Source of the DNA: Cryptosporidium bovis
Taxonomy: Eukaryota > Apicomplexa > Conoidasida > Eucoccidiorida > Cryptosporidiidae
Direction: 5' to 3'
NCBI GenBank assembly: GCA_009768925.2
Contig: VHIT02000030.1
Span: 1 to 64,000 of the forward strand
DNA length: 64,000 nt
The notes under the pieces were generated by a model, which saw only the letters and a list, made by a program, of their open reading frames with translations, had not been told where the DNA came from and ran no database searches. The translations under genes were made by a program, and so were the position numbers. Below, piece after piece: positions 1 to 10,200 of this stretch (position 1 is the stretch's first letter; each line of letters begins with the position of its first letter).

Positions 1-356
1 ACCTAAACCTAAACCTAAACCTAAAACCTAAACCTAAAAACCTAAACCTAAAACCTAAAAACCTAAACCTAAAACCTAAAACCTAAACCTAAAACCTAAA
101 CCTAAAACCTAAACCTAAAACCTAACCTAAACTAACCCTAAACCCTAAAACCTAACCCTAAAACCCTAAACCCTAAAACCTAACCTAAACCTAAAACCTA
201 AACCCTAAAACCTAAACCTAACCCTAAAACCTAAACCTAAAACCTAAACCTAAACCTAAACTAAACCTAAACCTAAACCTAAAACCTAACCTAAAACTAA
301 ACCTAAAACCTAAACCTAAAACCTAAACTAAACCTAAACCTAAACCTAAAACCTAA
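1..356. repeat. Telomere, degenerate CCTAAA repeat array
   Basis: The window opens with a continuous array of CCTAAA-type units on the + strand, so the G-rich strand reads TTTAGG toward the end, as expected for a left chromosome end. Units are mixed: CCTAAA and CCTAAAA dominate, and a block around 125-180 has CCCTAAA and CCCTAAAA. The array stops abruptly at about 356 and AT-rich unique sequence follows. TTTAGG-type telomeres are known in Cryptosporidium. Confidence 0.97.
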
Positions 357-768
357 TATTTTAATATATATACAATTTATTTATAAACTAAAAGCTTTGA
401 AAAATTTTATTTAAGGTTGGCATTCATGTATTGAGGAATTGAAAAATAACAAGTACAAATATAGGTGAATTAAAAAAAATATAAATTAAACTATAAAAAT
501 AACCAGTATTGAAAAGTAAATTAGTGAATTATTGAGTATTAATAAGCAATATTTGACAAAATATATAACAAGTTGAACTCTTTTAACCATATCCACCACA
601 TAAAGCATAAATATGTATTATTTGAATGTTAATTTTAAATTAGAGAATTCCAAGAATTTCACATTTTAAGCAATAGTGATAAATACTGTACTAAAATGAT
701 TCATTTTTGATGAAAAGTCAAATAAAATAGGTTCTAAGCCATGAAACAACAAAAACCAACACGCTAGA
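357..768. other. Subtelomeric AT-rich gap without a gene
   Basis: About 410 bases of AT-rich unique sequence separate the telomere from the first gene, whose 3' end faces the telomere. I see no tandem repeat, RNA gene or convincing reading frame. Confidence 0.6.
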
Positions 769-2241
769 TTATTCAGCTTCATTCAAAATGTCTGATAAAT
801 CATACTTATCAAATTTACCTTCAGCGTGCGGCTCTTGACGAGTATGCCCTTGCTTATGCTTCTTACGTTCATCATCCTCACGATGTTCCTTTTGTTCCCC
901 TTCTGATTTATCATTTTTTTGGCGACGATGATGACGATGATGTCGATGATGCCTTGCTCCAGATTCCATAGTAACAAAACCATGACCATCAGCAGGATCG
1001 TCTATGCATAAATCCTTAAGCAAGGCAGCTGTGAAAGTAGATGATCTATATATACCAGCACTTAACTCAGCACATTTACGTTCTTTATCACCTTTTTTAT
1101 TTCTACTACTCTCTTTAAAGTCATACGAACCTGACGATGAAGCACGGAGTCTAGGATGAAACACAGAAGCAAACACTGATAATCCACTTTTTTTCTCGTA
1201 ACCTTCATCACCGATTGCTTTTAGGTTCTCTAAAGTTAAAGGCATGCTTCCAGTGTAATGATGACCATGTGTTACACTACCTGTTGCTCCACCTGTTGCA
1301 CCACCTGTTGCTCCACCTGTTGCACCACCTGTTGCACCACCTGTTGCTCCACCTGTTGCACCACCTGTTGCTCCACCTGTTGCACCACCTGTTGCTCCAC
1401 CTGTTGCACCACCTGCTGCACCACCTGCTGCACCACCTTTTCCATCATAATCATGGCTTTTCGACACAGAATAAAAAGTTGAACATAATTCTTTATCAAG
1501 TTCTGAATCGCTAGAGGATGTATCACTTTCATACCCTTTGCCTCTAACGGCAGATTGTGTTTTCGTATCGTGCTTAGTAATGCCATGTGTTTCTGATATT
1601 TGTATATAAAGATTCTTAAAAATTTGTAAAATTAAACATGTAAAATTTTTAGCGTTTAAAATATAATTAACTAAGCACGTTTGTTGAGCACTCATGGCGT
1701 TAAGAGCAGTCATCATCTTTTGTATTTTGACTATTTTTTTATCTAAAAGACTCAGAAATGATGCAGCAAGTCCCCTTGATCTTGTAGATAATGGAATATG
1801 ATGCCTTTTACAACTTGTTAAGCCGGAGGTGGTAAAAGGCGATTTGTCCAAATCAGTAAGACCTGTGCATGATTTCATGTATATAACCGTCAAAACTTGA
1901 GATCTTTCTGCCGCTAATGATTTTACTTCAGATTCCATCAGAAAAAGTACTTTTTCTAAATTTATGTTAGATTTATGTCCATATGATTTATAATAACGAG
2001 CAAGAACCGTAAGTTTAGTATATAAATAAGTTAAAAATTTATTTAATCTAATCAACTCAAAGCATGACAATGAACGAAGCAACTTTTCTGAACATTCTTG
2101 TTTTTTTAAATTATGTTTGTGTAAATCTAATTCCAGTGCATCTTCTGGCCTTTGCAGTACAAAAACACCTGCACAATCAGAATTTTGTATAAAAAAGAAT
2201 ATTGTAAGGCAAAATAATATAAATGGTCCAAAGCAGCTCAT
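769..2241 (-). CDS. Subtelomeric secreted protein with GGAT repeats
   Basis: This single-exon gene encodes 490 residues and is transcribed toward the telomere. An N-terminal signal peptide is clear (hydrophobic stretch over residues 5-23, ending near SDCAG). The middle is Lys/Cys-containing and likely helical. Residues about 269-320 are 13 tandem tetrapeptides, 11 of Gly-Gly-Ala-Thr type and two of Gly-Gly-Ala-Ala type. The C-terminus is strongly His/Arg/Lys/Glu-rich, with a RHHRHHRHH-like run. No enzymatic domain is visible. The Thr-rich repeat could carry mucin-type O-glycans, as on many Cryptosporidium surface proteins (inference). Position next to a telomere and a variable-looking repeat suggest a fast-evolving secreted family. 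I cannot assign it to a named family; an SKSR-type subtelomeric family is a possibility only. Confidence 0.85.
   Translation of the reverse strand: MSCFGPFILFCLTIFFFIQNSDCAGVFVLQRPEDALELDLHKHNLKKQECSEKLLRSLSCFELIRLNKFLTYLYTKLTVLARYYKSYGHKSNINLEKVLFLMESEVKSLAAERSQVLTVIYMKSCTGLTDLDKSPFTTSGLTSCKRHHIPLSTRSRGLAASFLSLLDKKIVKIQKMMTALNAMSAQQTCLVNYILNAKNFTCLILQIFKNLYIQISETHGITKHDTKTQSAVRGKGYESDTSSSDSELDKELCSTFYSVSKSHDYDGKGGAAGGAAGGATGGATGGATGGATGGATGGATGGATGGATGGATGGATGGATGSVTHGHHYTGSMPLTLENLKAIGDEGYEKKSGLSVFASVFHPRLRASSSGSYDFKESSRNKKGDKERKCAELSAGIYRSSTFTAALLKDLCIDDPADGHGFVTMESGARHHRHHRHHRRQKNDKSEGEQKEHREDDERKKHKQGHTRQEPHAEGKFDKYDLSDILNEAE
1280..1435 (-). repeat. 12-bp coding minisatellite, 13 units
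   Basis: Thirteen contiguous 12-bp units run from 1280 to 1435 on the + strand. They alternate CCTGTTGCTCCA and CCTGTTGCACCA, and the last two units are CCTGCTGCACCA. On the coding (-) strand each unit gives Gly-Ala-Thr-Gly, or Gly-Ala-Ala-Gly for the two variants. All units keep frame. Confidence 0.97.
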
Positions 2242-3467
2242 AAATAAAATATATGTGATGATATTACTGTTTGTTGACTTCCATAAATTTTCTCTTTGCT
2301 CGGAGATTTACATTGATCGTATTTAAAAAATGTCAAATGATGATATTTAAAGCAGAGATTTTTTTATGGCGCTTTTATCTGTTTCTACCTCCATAATCTA
2401 CAAATATGAACAGTAAGAGAGAACTTCAATAATAAAAGGTAATTATCGACATTATAAGGATTTAATTGTTAATTTTATTGTGTTGACTTATTAAAACGGA
2501 GCTTTTTTGGTTATCACAACATTCTCTCAAATACCTAAATTCATCTCTAAATTTAAGTAAACATGCTTATTTACCATCCCGCCAAAGTTTATTGCAAATG
2601 CACATTTTATAATATTATTTCGGTCAAAATAATTGGGGAAAAAGTCTGTTATTAATTGTGTATTGGATAATTTCTGTATGTGATATACTATTTTATGATA
2701 TTTTCAATAATAAATAACAATTTCACTACCTATAAAAAAACGATTTGATGTATATTACATGTTTGAGAGAGAAAAAAAGTTAAACAAACTAGTGAAGACA
2801 AAAATTAACACATATTCGTAAATAAAAAAACGTATTTATATAATATCTAATAGCTCAGACAGTAATTATATAAGCAGTTTTATTTTGTTCACAAATTTGA
2901 AGTACGTAAAAAATATTACCTGAAAGGCTTAAATAATAGTGTGGTTTGTGTTCACACAATAAATAGAGTTATTGATAACCTGCAATAAGGGAGTAATTGT
3001 GGATAAAGTCATTGTTTAATAAAAGTTATTTGTTATTATTGCAATAACAATACAGTGATTTATAGTCATAACTTCGATTCCAGTAATTAGCAATTCAAAC
3101 ATAATTATTAAAATCAATGCGAGTTAAAGCTTGAAAAACCATATTTTCAGTATATAAAACTCATTCATCCCAATGATATACATAAATGTAAGTTCTATTA
3201 ACAGCTGTTACCTTTTTGAAAGAGTTAATTGTCCCACAAATTGTTTGGTATATTTTCTATTTAAGTTATTGCCATTTTTTGTTACAATTAAAGATTCTTA
3301 TCAAACACCAAAAATAAATTTAAAATGCAGAACAAAACTGTGGATTTGTGTATCTTTATTGGCCGGTATTTAGGATTTAAAATTCAGCCAAATAAAACCA
3401 TACAGGTATATTTTTGGGCGGTTGACATCAAATTCAAAACTTACTATTTTAAAATGCAGCTGAATAT
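2242..3467. other. Intergenic, divergent promoter region
   Basis: This 1.2-kb AT-rich gap lies between the divergent subtelomeric secreted gene and the next + strand gene, so it must hold both promoters. A 66-codon frame at 3173-3373 has no family resemblance and looks like chance. I see no GGCGCC or TGCATGC motif here. Confidence 0.5.
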
Positions 3468-5804
3468 ATGATGATTTTAAGAGAATTCAAAAGCAGAAAG
3501 CTACTAAAGGGTAGTGATAAAATTGAAACACTTACCGAATACTTGTTTAAACTAAAGGAAAATGATTTAAATTCGTCAAATCCATTATCTCCTGATGTTG
3601 AGGATTTGTTTAGAATTCATCTAGCAAACCTTTCTTTTGGTGAGACGCAATCTTTACTGGAAAAATTTGTTTTTCCTGGTATAAAAATTTTGTCTAATAA
3701 TCCTAATGCTCTTATTGGTGATGCAATTTCAATAGTTATTTCTTTGGCTCCTTTCAAAAATTGTTTGTTTATAAATGAGAATGTTATAGAGCAATTTAGT
3801 GAATTATTCATATTTAAAGACTGGGAAAAGCTCAGTCAAAGGGCCATTTGTATTAGAATATCGATATTAACTACTTTGATTGAGTCTAAAATTTTATTTA
3901 ACAGGTTAATTCCTTACTTAAAGGATTTTATTTTCTTAATTTTTAACAATTTTGAAAAAAAAAGTTACTTTATTTATAAAGCAGTTTCTAATTTATTATC
4001 AGTAATTGTAAACATGGAAATACTTAACTCATTTGTTTTTGAAAACTTTCATAGCTTTCAGAATAATCTGTATATTTGCATCTCGAATAATTCATGTGAT
4101 GCAAATTTCTCCCTAATTCAAATGTATAAATTGCTAATTAACAACAAGAACTTAAGGATGTTATTATTCAAGGAGAGCAGGATCAATAATAATGACATGG
4201 ATTTATGTGATTCCTGTGAAAAAATTAAACATTACAATACATTTTTAGGACATTATTCATTTGATTTTCTTCTAAATAAATTACTACCTCTTATTCTAAA
4301 TAATACCGACAACTTTGTCTCTAACATTGGGCTTGAAATATTAGATATAATATTATCTGATACTGAAATTTTTGGTTCAAATCTATTGCTTAATTTAAAA
4401 AGGAGACACAAGAAAAGAATCAGTAATCTAATAAAATCTTTTTCTAAAACAGTTATCAATAACAACGGTGCTATTAAATCTTTTATGTTGGAATTAAATA
4501 TATTAAATATTATTATTGATAACAATGAATCCTGTTATATCTTTTTAGATGATTTAGTGTACGAATTACTCAGATTTACAAGAATGCTTGTTTCATCTCA
4601 TGCTTATTACACATCTTGTAAACAACTCATTCATAGCGGACTATTTAGGACATTATTGAGAGTTATTTCGAATCTTGGGCCACTTTCGCAATTGAAAGAT
4701 AATGGTGGAAAACTTCACTCTGATAATTTTGATGATTCGGATTTAAAATTAAATTATGATGCTAAAAGAATAAATATGTTCAATTGTGAATTACTTGAAA
4801 CAGTTAAGGTAATACTAATAAATTTAGACGGTTTCAAGAAGTCTTTTCATATTACAGAATCTGAAATATTGAACTATACTACATTAATGTTGAAATCAGC
4901 TCTATATTGTATTTTTATATACTCGGCAAGTTATGAGCACTTGATATTGTTTATTGAGGATGTAATTAATATTTACAATAAACCTTGCTTATCAACATGG
5001 GAATTGTACTTTATAATTAAATATTTAGTAACAATATTTTCAGTTAACAACACATTTTGGCCTTCAGATAAAATCTGTGACAAAATTGTTATTATAATAG
5101 AAAATAGTATTTTTGATCATATTATTATCAACGGAAAATCAGGTATTCAAATAAAAAATTATGTTATCGCTGGCCCGAACATTGTATTGCTATGCTCCGA
5201 GCTGCTTGCGAAATTAATAAATATGGAAAACTTAGACGGGTACTTATATGAGGCATTACTCGCTTTGTCTAGTAAATTCATAAAAGAATGTCTGAAATAC
5301 AAGCCTTCAAAAACTTTTAATGCTAAAGCCAATATTTTCCACGATCATTATGAGTTGTTCATTAACTTTATGTCTCAATTCAATGTCAAATCTAATAATA
5401 CAATTGTATTTGATTCACTTTTTATTAATTATATTAGAGATTTTTCAAGAAATGGGCTTTCTCCTTCCTTATTAAATGCAGTTTTTCGGCTGTTAGAAAT
5501 AATTATCAGGCAAAATAATGTTGACGTAGAGATTGAATTAGTTGAAGATCTAGTAACTGAGCTATTAAATTACTATGTTCCTTGTGAAGAGAACAATTCA
5601 TACTTGACTCTTTTTAATACATACAAGTACATATGTGGTTCAATTGGAAAAATGGTGAATCTCCCCAACCCATCTCAAATTAATGATGATTCTATCCCTA
5701 AATTCAATGACTTTGATACTAACCACCTTCTAAATGATTCGCAGTATATAAAGGATATAGTTAATAGATTTTTAGAGTGTACAATTGATTGTATAGGTGA
5801 TTAG
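3468..5804 (+). CDS. Large helical protein, unrecognised
   Basis: This single-exon frame of 778 residues has no signal peptide or obvious catalytic motif. The sequence is dominated by repeating amphipathic Leu/Ile/Phe-rich helices (for example residues 60-200 and 300-420), as in HEAT/armadillo solenoids, with Asn/Asp-rich linkers near residues 245 and 430. Two Met codons open the frame (3468 and 3471); either could be the start. It is convergent with the ankyrin gene, which ends only about 80 bases away. I do not recognise a family. A solenoid scaffold or adaptor role is inference from composition only. Confidence 0.8.
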   Translation: MMILREFKSRKLLKGSDKIETLTEYLFKLKENDLNSSNPLSPDVEDLFRIHLANLSFGETQSLLEKFVFPGIKILSNNPNALIGDAISIVISLAPFKNCLFINENVIEQFSELFIFKDWEKLSQRAICIRISILTTLIESKILFNRLIPYLKDFIFLIFNNFEKKSYFIYKAVSNLLSVIVNMEILNSFVFENFHSFQNNLYICISNNSCDANFSLIQMYKLLINNKNLRMLLFKESRINNNDMDLCDSCEKIKHYNTFLGHYSFDFLLNKLLPLILNNTDNFVSNIGLEILDIILSDTEIFGSNLLLNLKRRHKKRISNLIKSFSKTVINNNGAIKSFMLELNILNIIIDNNESCYIFLDDLVYELLRFTRMLVSSHAYYTSCKQLIHSGLFRTLLRVISNLGPLSQLKDNGGKLHSDNFDDSDLKLNYDAKRINMFNCELLETVKVILINLDGFKKSFHITESEILNYTTLMLKSALYCIFIYSASYEHLILFIEDVINIYNKPCLSTWELYFIIKYLVTIFSVNNTFWPSDKICDKIVIIIENSIFDHIIINGKSGIQIKNYVIAGPNIVLLCSELLAKLINMENLDGYLYEALLALSSKFIKECLKYKPSKTFNAKANIFHDHYELFINFMSQFNVKSNNTIVFDSLFINYIRDFSRNGLSPSLLNAVFRLLEIIIRQNNVDVEIELVEDLVTELLNYYVPCEENNSYLTLFNTYKYICGSIGKMVNLPNPSQINDDSIPKFNDFDTNHLLNDSQYIKDIVNRFLECTIDCIGD

Positions 5805-5884
5805 TTTGTATGCATGGCAATTACAGTGTAATTCAAGGTAAATGTATGTATATTTGTACACATTATAATTAATAATTAATATTA

Positions 5885-6716
5885 TTATTTACTCAAGATA
5901 TTTTCTATGCTTTCTTTATCAAAATTATTCTTTACTATTTCTAAAAGTTCGTCTGTAAATTCTCTCGATGAATAGTCCAGTGGGATTTTGCCTTCCTACA
6001 GATTTTATTTGTATTCTTTTAGTTATTTTAAAGTTTAAACATATTTAAACGTACCTTATTCTTTTGTAACAGCATTTCTGGTTCCTTAGTTGCTATTTTA
6101 AGTGCTATCTCTTGATGATTTCCATTTATTGCGGCGTGCAATATTGTATCGCCAGAAATATGTTCAATATATTTAATGTCTGCCCCATTATCGAAAAGAA
6201 TATCAAATGCATCCTTCTTCCCAGAACAAGCTGACATAAATATGGCAGTTCGGCCATAGGAGTCTCTAATATCAATAATATCAATGTTCTTTTTAATCAA
6301 TAACTCAACTATTTCATAGTGTCCTTTAGAAGCTGCATAATGAAGTGGCGTGGAGCCTGAGTGTGTTTTTGCACCACAATCTGCATTATTGTCTATTAAT
6401 AGTTTGGATAATGTATAGTTTCCTATTGAACAAGAAGAGTGGAGCGGAGTCCATCCATTTTCATCACTTGTATTCAATTTTGACCCCTTATTAATTAATA
6501 TTTCAACTATCTAAAATATTAATTTGTTTTATTGTAATAAAACTTAAATTATAGTAAACTCACAAATAATTTGTTCTTGGAAACTGCATTATGCAAAAGG
6601 GTTCTTCCGTCATCATCGACAATATCAAGTTGTGAAAGTGATATAGACTCAAATATTTCCTTGGAAAGTGACTTATCCTCGAAGTCAATTGCAGCTAGAA
6701 ATTTATTTCTTTCCAT
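5885..6716 (-). CDS. Ankyrin-repeat protein, gankyrin/PSMD10-like
   Basis: I assembled three exons: 6716-6564, 6510-6055 and 5995-5885. The introns are 53 and 59 nt with GTGAGT and GTACGT donors. The joined frame is 239 residues, close to the usual length of PSMD10 (about 226). It is made almost wholly of ankyrin repeats: DDDGRTLLHNAV, DENGWTPLHSSC, THSGSTPLHYAASKGHYEIV, DSYGRTAIFMSA and SGDTILHAAI. In yeast and mammals this protein (Nas6/gankyrin) is a chaperone that helps assemble the 19S proteasome base; the role is inferred from architecture and length. The ATG at 6716 is the first usable one. A short upstream exon cannot be excluded, but an in-frame TAA sits just 5' in the contiguous sequence. 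Confidence 0.8.
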
Positions 6717-7254
6717 TTCGGAGCAATAGCCTGAATCTTCAAAGAGTTTTTGCTTCTTTAAATCAATGTCAAGAACATACGGCGCTTATAAGCTTAAGCT
6801 AAAAAATAAACAAAATTAATAATTCTGCTTTATTAGTAACTTTTTTAAGGAAATTAACTCACAAATAAATTGAGATTCATCTACGGAAATTAATCAATTT
6901 ATAACTTGAATTATTTGAATTTACAATAAATCATGGAAGTAAAGAGTAGAGACTAAAAAAAATTTTGTGAAGAATTGATTCAGAGTAAAAGTAAAAAAAT
7001 AATACTGAATATTAAGAGTAATTAATTCAATTTTCCGAACTGAATTAAATATTAGTACCTCTATTTAAGCTAGTCAATATTAACACACATTTACGATATC
7101 AGTTGTGGCTCCGGCGGTGTTTTTTGTATATAATGCTTTTACAGGGAATTTTTTTATAATTCAAAAAATAATAAATTTCTTAAATGAATTTAAGGTTATC
7201 AATAATAACTAATATAAAGATAAACTTAATTAATAATCATTGAGGTGGTATTAA
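6717..7254. other. Intergenic, divergent promoter region
   Basis: About 540 bases separate the ankyrin gene from the next large + strand gene. A GGCGC half-site with overlapping small palindromes (GCTTATAAGC, AGCTTAAGCT) lies at about 6781-6801, roughly 65 bases 5' of the ankyrin ATG. No gene is visible. Confidence 0.45.
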
Positions 7255-10200
7255 ATGTGGGAGAATCTCGATCCTGTTTGGGGTACAGGGTCATTCGAAA
7301 AATTTTACAATGGCCCATTTAAAACACTACTATCAACGCAACCTGATGATTTTGATGAGTGGTGGGATGTGAATAAAGAATGTGTAAATTTTATCGACAA
7401 AAATATTATGTATCTATCAAATCCACTGCACTCTATTACTAGGGATTCAACTTTGAGCTTACAGAATTCAGGTTCGGAATTGAATGAATTCCTTAAAAGG
7501 AAATTCGAATATACTTTCTCCATATTAACAAACCCATTAGTGGTGAGAATGTGTGAAGATTTATCTGTAGAACTTTCTTTACATCAGATCGAGATTTTTG
7601 GATTCATTAACATGGCTTTAATTGACCCTTCAATTCAAAATGAAAGTGGAGTTGTTAACCTTGAGCTTCTTTTTTCAGCAGTAATGGAGCTTTATTATCG
7701 TGAATTAAAGTTCCTTTTACTAACAATTCACGAACTAGCAAATAATTGTCATCCTTGTGTAGTACTTGGAGTTTTATGTGACCAAGACTCGGATTTTAAA
7801 ACCAATACCCACAATTCTCCCTCACATGCTTATTCTAGTGAGAATAGTGGTAACTTATTCACGTCTCAGTGCCCTCCTATATGTATATATGGATGTATTA
7901 AGATACTTGAATCTGGATTTATAAAAAATGCCGTGAATTCCATATTTCATAGTATTCAAGAAATTATTAAACTTGGACAAGCGAATATTAAAGCAGAACC
8001 GCAATCTATGGTCGATTTTCCGAGCAATTTCGAGGTCAATAACTTTCTAAGGGACCATTACAAAAATATAATATTCCAATTAGTTGATGCAATAGCAATG
8101 TTATTTTCGAGATTCAATCCCAAAATTGATGAAATTGAGTCATTAATGGAGCTAATCCCTAATGTTGCAAAGATACATCCGAGCTCCCTAATAAATCGTC
8201 CAACCGCAGCAGACTATGATTCATGGGATAACATTAAACAAGACACATCCGAGGAGCTAACTCTTTCCGCTAAGGTTTTGTTTATAATAATTATCTCATT
8301 TGACTACGTACCACAAAGATGGGAAAGAAATAATAATATTACTGCTTTCCCAAATTCACTTTATGATGCAATGGAGTGGTTTTGTTCTTCGAAAAGACTT
8401 CCTAAAGCCTCCAAACAAAATTTATTTTTGTTAAAACATAACTTGATTTCAAGATTGTCTCAGGAAGTTAGTAACCATGATAATTCCAATTCATTATCAT
8501 ACTCTACAAAGAAAAATGATGTGATAAATAATGAATTTTGGGACTTGGAAACGAACTTGGGGAGATTTGCAGCATTCGCTATAAATGGAGCTTTCGGTGA
8601 AAATTCAAAAAAGAGGTTCATGGGTATTACATATTGGAAGGTATTCCATTATATACAAAATGAGATTCTAGGGTATTTAGATCCTATTGATCCTGTTAAC
8701 CTTATTTTTATACAGGTTATTTATGATTTCTATTCAATTTCACTTAACCCAACTCAAGATCAAATTCAATGGTCCAGAATCCTGCAATTACAAAGGAGAA
8801 TTCTAATGGAAAAAGATTCTAGACAAAAGGTTGAAAAAGAATCAAATAATTCAGGTTCTAAAGATTCAATAACCTCTATATTAAGCCCAATTATTTGTTG
8901 TTTAAATGTCTTGTGCAGGAGATATCCACTTGCAAGTTGGGGAGCCTCTAAAATTCTCTCAAGTTGTATGGAAATGTTCCCAACATTAAGTATGTATTCT
9001 TCTTATGGTGAGACTGATCAAGATGCCTCATCGGCAAATTCAATGCCCCCAATACTTTCGGAATTATTTATTGATTTACTTGATCTTGCTGCAACTATAA
9101 TGATGGTTGGTCACTACTCCCTTGGACAGCAAATAGCTCATTTTCTTCAAAATCAACCGTCAAATATTTGGTTTCATTTACCATCAATAATTCATTTCAT
9201 AACTAAGACTTTGTCCTCAAAGTTCTCAACAAATAAAAATGAGGAACGGTTATTAAGTCTCGATAGTCACTTTTCAGGTGGCGACCAACCTAAAATGGGT
9301 ATTTGGAGTGGAAGTGGTCTTGATAAACCACAATTTTTTCACTCTTTTTGTAGAGCTGTTTTAAGAATAATATCATTTGGATTCTCGACTAGATTGAATA
9401 TTTCTCATCCCCCATCTCCACCTCTTTTAAATATTACAATTAATTTACAGGGGGGAAAAAGTATTGCTAATTTTATTACTATTGTTCTTAAGGACTGGTC
9501 TGAGAACACTGTTTTGGAAGATCCTAGGCTTGCGTATGCGTTACAGGTGGGGTGTTTAGATGCAATTTCCAGTGGTTTAATTCACTATCAAGCTTCAGAA
9601 ACCCTTGAAATTATCGCATCCAAGATTTCAGTTCTTAAAAGAACATTACAATATTCAAATTCAGATGACGAGACAGGAATATTCTTAATTAAACTTCTTT
9701 GTTGTATTTTGACACTTAATTTTAAAGAATCAAATATCAAAAATCTTATCTCTATGAATACGGCCGAGTTTCATACGAAAAGTAAAACTTTAAATATAAA
9801 CGAAAGGTCTAGTTGTAATCATCAGCTCCCAATTTTAAAATGGATTCTCCTCGAAATATTACCTATGTTGGAGAACAGAAAAATATTCTCTCCTATAAGA
9901 TATTGGATTATAGCTACTCTAGTATTAAAATATATACGTTTTATACTTTTGAGTCCGTTGCTGGATGATTCACAGGAACCTTCAGAGGAGTCAGAAGCAA
10001 TTATCTGGTTGTTTCGCTGTTTACTCTCAATTGATTCACCAACGTTTCACCAGCTTATGATGTTGATTGTTATTGATGACAATCCACATATGATATTTAT
10101 TCAAAGTCAAGGTAATGAACCATGTAATAAGTTTAAGATTCAGGCCGCAAAAGTTGGTTTAGATATAATTAAAATCCTTCTTCAAAGGGACTATTTATTT

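Noticed and set aside
1215-1586. Long frames on both strands across the 12-bp repeat (Leu/His-rich, Cys/Thr-rich and Val/Gln-rich)
   Set aside because: A 12-bp repeat without stops keeps several frames open; they are shadows of the secreted protein, lack a signal or domain, and end just outside the repeat.
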